DNA of 64,000 bases from Planctomyces sp. (GCA_016795105.1 JAEUIH010000005.1:133220-197219), one strand, 5' to 3'; shown: positions 16,014-24,214, counted from the stretch's first letter. Notes: generated by a model from the sequence alone, not told the origin. Translations and numbers: made by a program.

Positions 16014-16326
16014 TCCGATCGAATCAGCCAACGGACACGCGGTCCGGATCGACATGCTGCGCGAACACGGGTGGGTGCCGTGGACCCAGTATGGTGTTGT
16101 CCGAGCGATGGATTCGCTGTGCAAGCCTCGTCAGTGTGTCTGGATTGAAGGCAAGCTTGCCGGTGCCGAACGAACGGCATTTATCGTCATCGACGATGGT
16201 CGCATCATCATGCACGCCGAAGAGCAGGACTATGAGTTCGTCGAGTTCATCCGGCTACTGACACATGGGCCGGAGCCGGTCCGCGAAACAAGACAGGTTG
16301 TGGACAGACAAAGGAGTTTGTTTTGA
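16003..16326 (+). CDS. Hypothetical phage protein
   Basis: The protein has 107 residues, starting at ATG 16003 inside the end of the previous gene, with GGGAG upstream. It has no recognised motif. It lies between the DUF1599-like gene and the C5-methylase and overlaps the latter by four bases. Confidence 0.55.
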   Translation: MRTDPIESANGHAVRIDMLREHGWVPWTQYGVVRAMDSLCKPRQCVWIEGKLAGAERTAFIVIDDGRIIMHAEEQDYEFVEFIRLLTHGPEPVRETRQVVDRQRSLF

Positions 16327-17231
16327 AGGCCTGCGACACCAAAAGCGGAGACTCTCGAGCGACTCCTGTTTCGGAGACGATTCAAACTGTCTTGAGCCTT
16401 TTCCCAGGCGTTGGACTTCTCGATCGGGCGTTTGAGGAACGCGAAGAATTCAGCGTCGTACGAGGCCCTGATCTGATCCATGGCGGAGACATTCGGAACT
16501 TCCGTGTCGCCGCCGGCGTGTACGGCGGGATTATCGCTGGTCCGCCATGTCAGGGATTCAGTCAGGCAAATGCACATCGATTCAATCCACAACATCCAAG
16601 TGTGCGAAACTCAGTGGAAATGCTCGAACTGACTGTTCGGCTAATCGAAGCAGCTCGGCCGACATGGTTTCTGATTGAGAACGTCCCAAACGTTCCGGAC
16701 GTGCGTGTGGGGCCCTACATTGTGCAGCGAATAGCAATCAATGATTGGGAGTGCGGTGGCCTGCAACTTCGATGGCGGGCTATTCAGTTCGGCCACATTG
16801 AAGGATGGCACCTCCGCCCGAGTCGCGTGAATGACCGGAGCTTTTCCCGGAAAAAAGGTCGACGGCCGGAAGCGATTACAACGAAGCCGACCAGCAGACA
16901 CATGACATTCGCAGAACAGTGCCGCAGGCAAGGCCTGTCAGAGCCTGTGAGTCTCCCCGGATGGACTCGAGAAGCGAAGTTCAGGGCCGTCGGAAACGGA
17001 GTCCCATTGTCCGTGGGCCGTGTTCTCGCTGCGGCGGTTGCTGAATGTGTTTCGCCGGCAAACGAAAATGATTGTCTTTGTGGATGCGGTCGCAGCGTGT
17101 CGGGCCCAAGGCAACGGTCGGCAACAGCAGCTTGCAGGAAACGGCTACAGATGAGGCGGGAAGCCGCAGCGAAGTTCGGTTCCCCTAATCATGATTTCGC
17201 CGAAATGGCAGATCAAAGGAGTTCGATTTGA
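16323..17231 (+). CDS. DNA (cytosine-5) methyltransferase
   Basis: The protein has 302 residues from TTG 16323 (AAGGAG seven bases upstream; TTGA overlap with the previous stop). C5-methylase motifs are clear: LSLFPGVGLLDRAF (motif I), GPPCQGFSQ with catalytic Cys76 (IV), FLIENV (VI), LQLRWRAIQFG (a divergent motif VIII) and RAVGNGVPLSVGRVLA (X). The target-recognition region is short. A cysteine-bearing tail, CLCGCGRSV...RSATAACRKR, follows the catalytic domain. No cognate restriction gene is adjacent, so it is probably an orphan phage methylase used against host restriction or for regulation. Confidence 0.9.
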   Translation: MKACDTKSGDSRATPVSETIQTVLSLFPGVGLLDRAFEEREEFSVVRGPDLIHGGDIRNFRVAAGVYGGIIAGPPCQGFSQANAHRFNPQHPSVRNSVEMLELTVRLIEAARPTWFLIENVPNVPDVRVGPYIVQRIAINDWECGGLQLRWRAIQFGHIEGWHLRPSRVNDRSFSRKKGRRPEAITTKPTSRHMTFAEQCRRQGLSEPVSLPGWTREAKFRAVGNGVPLSVGRVLAAAVAECVSPANENDCLCGCGRSVSGPRQRSATAACRKRLQMRREAAAKFGSPNHDFAEMADQRSSI

Positions 17232-18193
17232 TGTATCGCATCGTTAAGTGGAATGAGACATTCGAAAACGCGGATACTCGGAAGCGGGTTCGACTCGGAT
17301 ACTTCATGGTGCCTTCCGGAAGCGACTCTGCTGGATACATCGAGCTAATGTCACACGGTCATGATGGAGTGACCGCATTTGGGGTGTTTATCGCAATCTG
17401 CCAATGGTCTGCCACCTGTCCGCCACGTGTCCGTGGAACCTGCTCGAGGACTGACGGGCGTGCCCTGACGGTACGACAGATAGCAGCTGCCATCCGAATG
17501 GACGTTTCCATTGTGCAGAGAAGTCTGGAACTGCTTTGCAATGAAGATGTCGGCTGGATGCAGTTCGAGGAACAAAAACCTGAGCAAATTCAGCCATCTG
17601 CCAACGATCTGCCACCATCTGCCGGTAATCTGCCACTGCCTGCCGAAAATCTGCCGCAAGGAGAAGGAGAGGTAAAGGGAAAAGGAGAAGGAAAGGGAGG
17701 GAAGGAACCGGCAGACGCCTCCGCCGCTTTCGCGGCCCCCTCCGGCATTTCCGATTTCGACGATTCCGAATCCGACCCTCCCGACAAACCACCTACCCAG
17801 ATCGCCCACGTCGTTCCGTACGAAGCGATCCGCAACCGATTCGACGAGACGTTCGGCCTTGCCTCCCAGCTCACCGAAAAACGACGCAAGGCCCTCAAAG
17901 CCAGGTGGCGTGATTCCTGGTGGCGCGAGAATTGGGAGGCTGCACTGGAACGTGCTGGCCCTTCAGCGTTTCTTCGAGGTGCCAATGACCGAAACTGGGT
18001 AATCGACTTTGAGTTTTTCGTGCGCCCCGACACCGTAACCAAAATGCTCGAGGGAAAGTATGACAACCGAAAATCAGCAAACCACCGCCAGGCCGGGAAC
18101 ACCGCAGCTGCCCGCGAAGACCGGAACGCAGCAGCTTTCGCGGCCTGCTTCGCAGCAGCACAGACCGACGATGCTCCCGGCGGCCCGGAATAG
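17231..18193 (+). CDS. Replication initiator/organiser-like protein (lambda O-like role)
   Basis: The protein has 320 residues from ATG 17231 (AAGGAG eight bases upstream; TGATG junction). The N-terminal 115 residues look like a winged helix (HDGVTAFGVFIAICQWSA, LTVRQIAAAIRMDVSIVQRSLELL). A low-complexity linker follows, then a C-terminal domain typical of phage replication proteins: KRRKALKARWRDSWW, NWEAALERAGPSAFLRGAND, WVIDFEFFVRPDTVTKMLEGKYD. Repeated ATCTGCC-type motifs and a long purine tract lie inside the gene, as the origin does in lambda O. It overlaps the next gene by 134 bp. Confidence 0.7.
   Translation: MYRIVKWNETFENADTRKRVRLGYFMVPSGSDSAGYIELMSHGHDGVTAFGVFIAICQWSATCPPRVRGTCSRTDGRALTVRQIAAAIRMDVSIVQRSLELLCNEDVGWMQFEEQKPEQIQPSANDLPPSAGNLPLPAENLPQGEGEVKGKGEGKGGKEPADASAAFAAPSGISDFDDSESDPPDKPPTQIAHVVPYEAIRNRFDETFGLASQLTEKRRKALKARWRDSWWRENWEAALERAGPSAFLRGANDRNWVIDFEFFVRPDTVTKMLEGKYDNRKSANHRQAGNTAAAREDRNAAAFAACFAAAQTDDAPGGPE
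17396..17709 (+). other. Candidate replication origin inside the initiator gene
   Basis: Cluster one has ATCTGCC, GTCTGCC, GTCCGCC and GTCCGTG at 17396, 17407, 17418 and 17429, spaced exactly 11 bp. Cluster two has ATCTGCC at 17596, 17607, 17617, 17628 and 17649 (10, 11 or 21 bp apart). A run of almost pure purines follows at 17658-17709. The spacing follows the DNA helix, and in cluster one it is not matched by any repeat in the protein. Confidence 0.5.
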
Positions 18194-18497
18194 CCTTCCA
18201 GCTGTCGCCCCTGCTTTGCAGAGACTCTGCGCGATGAAAAACACCGTCGATCTGACGCCGTTTGCGATCGAGACGTGGGCGGCGGTGTTGAGCGTGTTCG
18301 ATGTGACGGTTGTCAATGAGGCGGTGCTCAGGATCGGCCTCAGCGAGGATCCCTTCCCGGACCTCGGGAAGTTGGTGGCGAAGTGCACGGCAATTCAGCG
18401 GGAACGTTTCCCGAAAGTCGTACAGTCGGATTTGCCCTCAGTACAACGAAGTGTGCTGACCGAAGTTGCGAAAGCTCTGCGATTAACGATAGACTAA
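18060..18497 (+). CDS. Hypothetical protein overlapping the initiator gene
   Basis: The frame from ATG 18060 gives 145 residues, with internal starts at 18171 and 18234. The first 58 residues are low complexity, but the part from MKNTVDLTPFAIETWAAVLSVF to LGKLVAKCTAIQRERF looks like a folded helical domain. By position it may be a helicase loader or similar replication partner. If the first start is used, 134 bp code in two frames. Confidence 0.5.
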   Translation: MTTENQQTTARPGTPQLPAKTGTQQLSRPASQQHRPTMLPAARNSLPAVAPALQRLCAMKNTVDLTPFAIETWAAVLSVFDVTVVNEAVLRIGLSEDPFPDLGKLVAKCTAIQRERFPKVVQSDLPSVQRSVLTEVAKALRLTID

Positions 18498-18707
18498 ATG
18501 CAATATGCGATTGAAATGAACGAATCGGCAGAATCCGCAGTAATTTCTCAGGTATGTGCAGATTCTTGTTCATTTCGAAAACATTCTCGATTGAACTGAC
18601 GTTTTCAGCTGTAAGTAAGACTTTCCATCATGTTTTCATTTTGACAATGCGAACAAACGCAGCAGTGAATTCGGCTGCATTCAGCTTTCTGGAATGAGAG
18701 TTTGTTC

Positions 18708-19331
18708 ATGAGAATCACGGCTCGATCTTTGGTTTTAGCAGGACAAGGTTTCGCACCACAAGCGATAACGGATCATTGGTTGATCACAAAAGGGGTGGTT
18801 CCAGAAAGCAAGATTTTCTCGCCAAGGGTCGCGACCAATCAGTTCGCGATCGTTACCTCCTCGGATTTTTCCTTGCAGGTTTTTCCAGAAAAGATGCAAT
18901 TCCATATAAACGAATTGGTGAACTACAGTCATATAAGAGGATCTTTGCACAAGCTCCTCGATAATTGGACATTCGGCAGAGCCACTGCATGCGGCATCAA
19001 CGTTCATTGCTTGTTGAATCCAAGTGACCCAGAATTGCTGTCACGACAGAATTTGAAGCCAACTAAAACAATCCACGGATTGGAACGAGCAAGATTCGGG
19101 ACACTCGCGGTATTAGAGAATGCAATTGAAGGGGCAGTCATGAAAATGGTCATCGCTCCAGAATTCGAAGATGGTGACCCATCGAACAAACTCAGAAGCA
19201 TTGAAGCTGACTTCAATTTCCATTTGCCTCTGACGCAAGAAAACGGCGCGTTAAAGGAGGCAAAGTTGTTCTTCGATCAATACGAAAAAATCTCTGATTT
19301 TGCAACGACTTTGCTGGCACAAGTGTCATGA
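18708..19331 (+). CDS. Cassette gene 1: unknown 207-residue protein
   Basis: The protein starts at ATG 18708 (a TTG at 18702 is in frame) after a 210-bp gap. It is a mixed alpha/beta protein with no signal or membrane segment. Segments include NQFAIVTSSDFSLQVFPEKMQFHINELVNYSHIRGSLHKLLDNW (given by position, residues about 46-88) and RARFGTLAVLENAIEGAVMKMVIAPEF. I do not recognise it. Its base composition is more AT-rich than the phage genes on either side. It overlaps gene 2 by ATGA and heads a three-gene coupled unit. Confidence 0.6.
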   Translation: MRITARSLVLAGQGFAPQAITDHWLITKGVVPESKIFSPRVATNQFAIVTSSDFSLQVFPEKMQFHINELVNYSHIRGSLHKLLDNWTFGRATACGINVHCLLNPSDPELLSRQNLKPTKTIHGLERARFGTLAVLENAIEGAVMKMVIAPEFEDGDPSNKLRSIEADFNFHLPLTQENGALKEAKLFFDQYEKISDFATTLLAQVS

Positions 19332-20044
19332 ACAAAGACCACACAGAGATAAAAAACCGCATTCGCAAGACGAAGACAGAACGTCAAGATGTTCCGCATG
19401 ACCTGGTCAGCGAGTTGATAGACGATTCGGAAGACATCAACTTCTATCGAATCCAAAACGCTACTCACCACTCAGACGGCCTGGGTGGCTTCGGCGAAAG
19501 AGGTGTCGCACCAACCCAAAACGTGCCAGTTCTCCGTCAACTGTTGAATAAATTTTCAATCATTTGGATCGATTACATCGATTCATCTCGCGGGTCTGTT
19601 ACGGACTGGGCTCGTCACCAATTGATGGGTTCAGGGAAACGCCGTTGGTCTTCTGCGTCTTCGTTAACTCAAGTGTCCTGCTCGATCAGTATGTCATCGA
19701 CGTCAAGCATCAGTGATATTTCGGAGTTCTTCGTCAGCAGCTTTTTCCAAGAGATCGAACGATTCATAGAGAATGGAAATGAGGATCGCTGCCTTGTCTT
19801 CGTCTACAGGGAACTAGGTGCAGTTGTTTATCGCCGCAACTTTAAACTTGGCGAACGAATACTCTCAAGCGTCTCAGTCAAGGACACTCATCCGGACGTT
19901 TTGGTTGCAATTGCAATTTCGATTGCTGATATTCAGGAAGACGCACTGCCTTCCAAAAAACTCTTTTTGAGAAGTGTACTGGAGAAGCTGCAAGAGGTAC
20001 CTGCTAACGAACAGAGGTATAATTTGGTTGTGAAATTTGTATGA
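19328..20044 (+). CDS. Cassette gene 2: unknown 238-residue protein
   Basis: The N-terminal third is charged. A middle stretch is rich in serine (RWSSASSLTQVSCSISMSSTSS), followed by a folded-looking C-terminal part, SEFFVSSFFQEIERFIENG, RCLVFVYRELGAVVYRRNF, HPDVLVAIAISIADI. I recognise no domain. It overlaps genes 1 and 3 by four bases each, so the three products are probably made in fixed ratio and may form a complex. Confidence 0.6.
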   Translation: MNKDHTEIKNRIRKTKTERQDVPHDLVSELIDDSEDINFYRIQNATHHSDGLGGFGERGVAPTQNVPVLRQLLNKFSIIWIDYIDSSRGSVTDWARHQLMGSGKRRWSSASSLTQVSCSISMSSTSSISDISEFFVSSFFQEIERFIENGNEDRCLVFVYRELGAVVYRRNFKLGERILSSVSVKDTHPDVLVAIAISIADIQEDALPSKKLFLRSVLEKLQEVPANEQRYNLVVKFV

Positions 20045-20700
20045 CCAACGTTCCGTGTTGTTTGCCAGTTTCAAAGAAGCAAATTCGGCGATTCGCCGTC
20101 GCCTTCGGCTTTCGAAACCATGGGCACCCTCCCTTGGTTGCTCACGCCAGCATTATCTATCGCGATACGGAAGGTGAGTTGTGTATCGTGGAATTGGCCG
20201 ATACGTCTGGCCATGTGCTTACGAATGAGCTTCGAGATTCTACCTGCGATTTGGTAGATGCGTGGGTGATTCCGGCATTAAGTGAAGCTGAACTCTTGCA
20301 CCTCTCGAAAATCTGTGAGGCATATGAAGACGAGTGGGTTCGTTTCGGGTTCAACTACGAGCAAGGAGAACTGACCTGCGCAAGTTTCGTGATCAGCATT
20401 TTCTGGAAGATTCGTTTCCAGCTGATAGACGCGTCCACGTGGGAGATTTCGGAGGCTGACAAAAGACTACAAGAATTACTCTGGGAACGACGATGTCAAG
20501 AATTGAAGAAGAGTGGAATGCGTCCTTCGGTGCTGGGTAAGGGTTACCTTGAATTTTTTAATAGATATCGCCCGGAAGATGTCTTTGGAGCCTGTTTGGC
20601 AGGAGTGGAAAAGGTCTCATTTCAGCAGGCGCGTGATAACGCAGAGGTACTCACGTCATGGATGCAGTCAATTGAATCATCGCACAACATGTCAAAGTAG
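20041..20700 (+). CDS. Cassette gene 3: possible permuted papain-fold (YiiX/NlpC-P60-like) enzyme
   Basis: The protein has 219 residues. The order AHASIIY (His35), IVELAD (Glu51) and GELTCASFVISIF (Cys113) follows the permuted NlpC/P60 pattern of YiiX-like proteins, where histidine comes before cysteine. The stretch WVRFGFNYEQGELTCASF matches the usual hydrophobic-Tyr...Cys-Ser/Ala segment. Members of the fold cut peptide or amide bonds or transfer acyl groups. No signal peptide is present, so it would act in the cytoplasm. The assignment rests on motif order only. Confidence 0.45.
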   Translation: MTNVPCCLPVSKKQIRRFAVAFGFRNHGHPPLVAHASIIYRDTEGELCIVELADTSGHVLTNELRDSTCDLVDAWVIPALSEAELLHLSKICEAYEDEWVRFGFNYEQGELTCASFVISIFWKIRFQLIDASTWEISEADKRLQELLWERRCQELKKSGMRPSVLGKGYLEFFNRYRPEDVFGACLAGVEKVSFQQARDNAEVLTSWMQSIESSHNMSK

Positions 20701-20831
20701 TCTTCGGGTCAGAATTTGAAGAATCAGGTTTTGTAAAAGAGTAGTGTTGCGGGTCAATATTGACTCAGTAGCCGCGATTGTTACTATCAATGGCAGCTCA
20801 CAACAGGACAGCCCACTTCTGAAAGGCAATA

Positions 20832-20864
20832 GGGCTGCCTGATGCTACCGAAAGCATGCAGCCC
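20832..20864. other. Two-part hairpin downstream of the cassette
   Basis: GGGCTGC...GCAGCCC encloses ATGCT-accgaa-AGCAT with a three-base bulge on the 5' side. No T-run follows. It separates the cassette from the DUF1353 gene and may act as an mRNA end-protection or rho-dependent element. Confidence 0.5.
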
Positions 20865-20917
20865 ACTCGGGCTGATCCAATCCGATCAAACCGGCTCCGT
20901 GTCACCTGAGGTGGCGC

Positions 20918-21277
20918 ATGTTTGAGCCCGTTGACGGAACGCGAATGCGGTTGACTCGGGAACTCTCGATTTCCATTTCATCGATTCCCTGCGTTGTTCA
21001 TCAGGTTTGCATTCCCGCTGGCTATGAATTTGACGGGGCCAGTATTCCTCAAGCCGCCTGGTCGATCATCGGTGCACCATTCGAGCCGGATTTCGTGCTC
21101 GCGGCCTGTATACATGACTGGTACTGCGATCGAGCACGGTGTTACCACCAGCGGATGATCGGGGACGCCGTGTTCTTCCTGCTATTGGCTCGCGCTGGTG
21201 TGCCGTACTGGCGCAGGGCCTGCATGTATGCTGCGGTCCGGGTCTATGGATGGCTGAAGTGGAGGGGGCAGCGATGA
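20918..21277 (+). CDS. DUF1353 phage protein
   Basis: The protein has 119 residues after GAGGTGG. The signature IPAGYEFDGASIPQAAWSIIG, VLAACIHDWYCD and RMIGDAVFFLLL is typical of DUF1353, a small family common in tailed phages. It often lies near lysis or tail genes, and its function is not established. It overlaps the nuclease gene by ATGA. Confidence 0.8.
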   Translation: MFEPVDGTRMRLTRELSISISSIPCVVHQVCIPAGYEFDGASIPQAAWSIIGAPFEPDFVLAACIHDWYCDRARCYHQRMIGDAVFFLLLARAGVPYWRRACMYAAVRVYGWLKWRGQR

Positions 21278-21723
21278 GGCTACTTCTCGCCAACGTCGGA
21301 TTCATCTGCAGCGTCATGACGTGGCTATCACTCCAGCCACCCCCAACCGGCCTGACCACTCACGCAACAGTGACGCGGGTGATCGATGGAGACACGGTTG
21401 AAGTCGAAATTCGTCACCGCGTCCGGGTGCGACTTCTGGACTGTTGGTGCCAGGAGAGTAAAGCCGACCCACGTCTTCCCGAGGATCAGAGAGAGCAGGC
21501 AAAGGCCCGGGGACTCGCCGCCAAACAGCATCTCCACGACCAATGCGAAGGCAAGGAGGTCATCCTCTACGTGCCGACCGATGGCTCTGGTGACATGTCC
21601 AGGATTTGGACGATGGGGCGAGTCCTCGGGCGGGTGTGGGTGGCTGGTTCGGACAAATCGCTAAACGAGTTGCAGGTGGAATCGGGGCATGCCACGACAG
21701 AGAAGCCGGAGCAGTTGAGATGA
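21274..21723 (+). CDS. Staphylococcal-nuclease-like (thermonuclease) protein
   Basis: The protein has 149 residues with a hydrophobic N-terminus (signal or anchor). The SNase core THATVTRVIDGDTVEVEIRHRVRVRLLDCWCQESK supplies the calcium-binding aspartates and the catalytic arginine and glutamate; the normally following PE is replaced by CQESK. A later NELQVESGHA matches the C-terminal SNase segment. If exported it would degrade DNA outside the membrane. It is coupled by ATGA to both neighbours. Confidence 0.8.
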   Translation: MRLLLANVGFICSVMTWLSLQPPPTGLTTHATVTRVIDGDTVEVEIRHRVRVRLLDCWCQESKADPRLPEDQREQAKARGLAAKQHLHDQCEGKEVILYVPTDGSGDMSRIWTMGRVLGRVWVAGSDKSLNELQVESGHATTEKPEQLR

Positions 21724-22019
21724 GTGGACGACCGAACATTGAGCAGATTAATGAACTGCGAAATGAACTTCGGGCGATTTCGCAGCTGAGAAAAGACATC
21801 TCGATGTATCGGGATCGAATCAAGTCTGACACAGCAGCGTTGCAAGAGTCTGAGGATGTGTATCGAAAATGTGTCGCAACCGTTTCCAGACTTATGGACG
21901 AAATGGACGTCCGCTCATGCCACAACTTCGGATGGGAGGGCCGATTCATGACATTCATTTCGGAATTGATGTTTCCAGTCGAAAAGCCTGAAGAACTGAA
22001 AACAACCCAGGGCGGGTAG
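21720..22019 (+). CDS. Coiled-coil hypothetical protein
   Basis: The protein has 99 residues, starting in an ATGA overlap. Residues about 5-65 are heptad-like (INELRNELRAISQLRKDI, MYRDRIKSDTAALQESEDVY). Function is unknown. Confidence 0.55.
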   Translation: MSGRPNIEQINELRNELRAISQLRKDISMYRDRIKSDTAALQESEDVYRKCVATVSRLMDEMDVRSCHNFGWEGRFMTFISELMFPVEKPEELKTTQGG

Positions 22020-22151
22020 CCCATAACGACAGGCCTGAGTGCTGCGACCGGAAAGGCAGAACGGCCAAACATTGCAGTGGGGGAATCCGGATTGCCCCCA
22101 ATAAAACAGGAGTTCGTTTTGAAAACGCAGGAGTTAAAAACAGGAGTTGTG

Positions 22152-23210
22152 ATGAAAAACGCACTAATCTTGCTGCTGCTTGCCATTCCGAGTTGTTGTC
22201 AGGAAACCTGCCAGGCACAGGTCTATCCGGTTTGTGTCCCGTATCGCGAAGCGGGCCGCGTGATTGAGGGGCACGGTTCAGCGGTGTGCGTTCTAACAAC
22301 TCGAGGCGATGGCCACTCTTTCTTCGTAACCGTAAAGCACAACGTCACGGACGATCCGAAGAATGTCTGGCTGAAAGACGATTCCGGTGAGTGGATCAGG
22401 GCCGAAGATGTGCGATTGCATCCCACGGAAGACATCGCAACGTTTCGAATTTCCCGAAGAGTTCGAGCACAGTTGCCACTCGCTTCGAGCTCCACCATGG
22501 TTGACCAGACGCCCGTTGTGTTCACCGGCCTGAAGACACAACAGCCCGTCAACGGAAATCTGGTCGATACGGAGTGGCTGAAAGCAGAAGGCGGTAAACA
22601 CCCAGTCCCTGGCGACAGTGGTGGTCCAGTGATTATCCAGTATGGCAACGGCAAACAGGCTGTGGCCGGGCTGATCGTCGGGTACGAGACAATCAGCAAA
22701 GATGTCCGATATGTTCATTGCCGGCGGATCGTTGAGTTCATCAAGACTCAGTATGGAAGTTGCCCAACGTGCCCGGAGTATGTGCGTCCGATTGTCCGGC
22801 AACCCATGATTGGGATCGGGCTGCCCGTCGGGCCTCCGGAAATCCTGATTCCTCGAGAGCGACCGCAGCAGCCACCGCAGACAGTCACGAACGGGCCACC
22901 AGGACCGCAGGGACCAGCCGGGCCTCCTGGCCGGGATGGAATTGACGGGCAGTCAGTAGACCCAGCTCAGGTTGAAGCCATCGTGGTCCGCTGGCTCGAG
23001 CAGAACAGGGATCAACTCCGGGGTGAGCGTGGTCCAGCAGGTGAGTCCGGATCACTGCCACCGGACGTGGAAAGCAGACTGACTGAGCTGGAGAACCGCA
23101 AGCTCAGAATCATGATCGTGGACGGTGCGAAGGGCACTGTTCTTGACGATGAGCAGTATTCAGCCGGTGAGCCGGTAGTGTTCGATTTGAGGCGTTTTAG
23201 GGGCGAGTGA
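22152..23210 (+). CDS. Secreted trypsin-like serine protease with a collagen-like segment
   Basis: The protein has 352 residues from ATG 22152, behind AGGAG. A signal peptide (MKNALILLLLAIPSCC) is present, and IPSC could be a weak lipobox. A trypsin-fold domain has the full triad: FFVTVKHNV (His63), PTEDIATF (Asp94) and PVPGDSGGPV (Ser156). Residues about 250-280 are collagen-like G-x-y triplets (GPPGPQGPAGPPGRDG), with another GERGPAGESG later and a helical stretch between. No peptidoglycan hydrolase was recognised in the prophage, so this protease could be a lysis enzyme acting on the proteinaceous envelope, or a host-modifying factor. Confidence 0.8.
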   Translation: MKNALILLLLAIPSCCQETCQAQVYPVCVPYREAGRVIEGHGSAVCVLTTRGDGHSFFVTVKHNVTDDPKNVWLKDDSGEWIRAEDVRLHPTEDIATFRISRRVRAQLPLASSSTMVDQTPVVFTGLKTQQPVNGNLVDTEWLKAEGGKHPVPGDSGGPVIIQYGNGKQAVAGLIVGYETISKDVRYVHCRRIVEFIKTQYGSCPTCPEYVRPIVRQPMIGIGLPVGPPEILIPRERPQQPPQTVTNGPPGPQGPAGPPGRDGIDGQSVDPAQVEAIVVRWLEQNRDQLRGERGPAGESGSLPPDVESRLTELENRKLRIMIVDGAKGTVLDDEQYSAGEPVVFDLRRFRGE

Positions 23211-23524
23211 TGCCCAGCGATACAAGTGATACACCCGTTCCGGGGGACGGGGTTTTGACAATCCCCCTTGATGACTCCAATTCAGACGGAGACAGTTCAA
23301 TGCCAATGGATCTTCCCGAGGGCGTCGGTCAGCTCATGATGACCGAGACCGCTGCAAATGTGCAGCAGTCCAACCGTAACAGCCGTGGCGTGTTTGACAT
23401 CGCCATGGGAGCACTGGCTGCCAATGTTGGCCAGGGCTACAAGGATGTTGGAGCAGTTGAAGGTCGGACCATCAGTGGTCTGCTCGCAACTCCGCTGGCT
23501 TCCCCGACTTCTCGCACCGCGTAA
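23210..23524 (+). CDS. Hypothetical phage protein
   Basis: The protein has 104 residues from ATG 23210 at a TGATG junction. The N-terminus is acidic and disordered, and the middle (VFDIAMGALAANVGQGYKDVG) may be helical. No family is recognised. Confidence 0.5.
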   Translation: MPSDTSDTPVPGDGVLTIPLDDSNSDGDSSMPMDLPEGVGQLMMTETAANVQQSNRNSRGVFDIAMGALAANVGQGYKDVGAVEGRTISGLLATPLASPTSRTA

Positions 23525-23532
23525 CACGTCCC

Positions 23533-23799
23533 ATGTGGGAACAGTGGGTGCGTGATTATTTGGCCGAAAGCAAACAGTACAGGGGCCGTCTCGATGAGGC
23601 GGCTTCTCGTACTGTGGAGGCAGTGCGCAATGGAGACACAGACAGAATCAGCGACATCATCTCCGATCTCACCGGACTTCCGTCGGCAGGCGGAGAAGAT
23701 CGGGATCGTGAGAGCGAAGGTGGAGGCACTGACGGGAATGCTGGGATACAAGGTGCTGGAGACCCATCAGGCACGGACACAACGGAATCTGGAAGCTGA
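23533..23799 (+). CDS. Hypothetical phage protein overlapping its neighbour
   Basis: The protein has 88 residues. The first half is helical (WEQWVRDYLAESKQYRGRLDEAASRTVEAV) and the tail is glycine/glutamate-rich and disordered. From 23630 to 23799 it shares DNA with the next gene in a different frame. Confidence 0.4.
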   Translation: MWEQWVRDYLAESKQYRGRLDEAASRTVEAVRNGDTDRISDIISDLTGLPSAGGEDRDRESEGGGTDGNAGIQGAGDPSGTDTTESGS

Positions 23800-24115
23800 G
23801 GACAAGGCGGTCCGCACAAAGCTATGGGGCAACGACGGGGGGCCGGCGGAGGCTGATCAGATGGGCGGCAACACAATACTCGGTGACGTGACTCACCCAA
23901 CACCGGTCATCGTTACTGGGCAGCAGTCATCCGGGCTGGCGAAGACGCTGGCCGGGATTGCTATCGGAGCACTGATCCCAGGGGCTGGCGTTGGTGGCTA
24001 TCTGCTCAGCCAACTCGGCAACAAGACTGTGTCGCCAGTCATTGAACAGGGCGAGCAGATGGACCTCGGGTTGGGACGCATACAGGACTATCTCGAGCAG
24101 GAGGAAGGGCCATGA
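23630..24115 (+). CDS. Hypothetical protein with a hydrophobic segment
   Basis: The protein has 161 residues from ATG 23630; the frame is open to 23552. A helical N-terminal part (RRQAEKIGIVRAKVEALTGML) is followed by a hydrophobic run LAKTLAGIAIGALIPGAGVG and a short acidic tail. The start lies inside the previous frame, giving 170 bp of double coding. The arrangement recalls nested small membrane proteins of phage lysis cassettes, but no family match supports that. Confidence 0.45.
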   Translation: METQTESATSSPISPDFRRQAEKIGIVRAKVEALTGMLGYKVLETHQARTQRNLEAEDKAVRTKLWGNDGGPAEADQMGGNTILGDVTHPTPVIVTGQQSSGLAKTLAGIAIGALIPGAGVGGYLLSQLGNKTVSPVIEQGEQMDLGLGRIQDYLEQEEGP

Positions 24116-24214
24116 GGCCTCTGATCCACCCAGAAAACATCGCGGGTCCTCCGGTGGGGTGGGCGCAGCGCGCAGGCATCGCTTAGCAAATTTTGGGCGC
24201 TTACCGAATTTTTT

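Noticed and set aside
24112-24186. 24-codon frame overlapping the previous stop by ATGA
   Set aside because: It has the right overlap but is too short and featureless to support as a gene.
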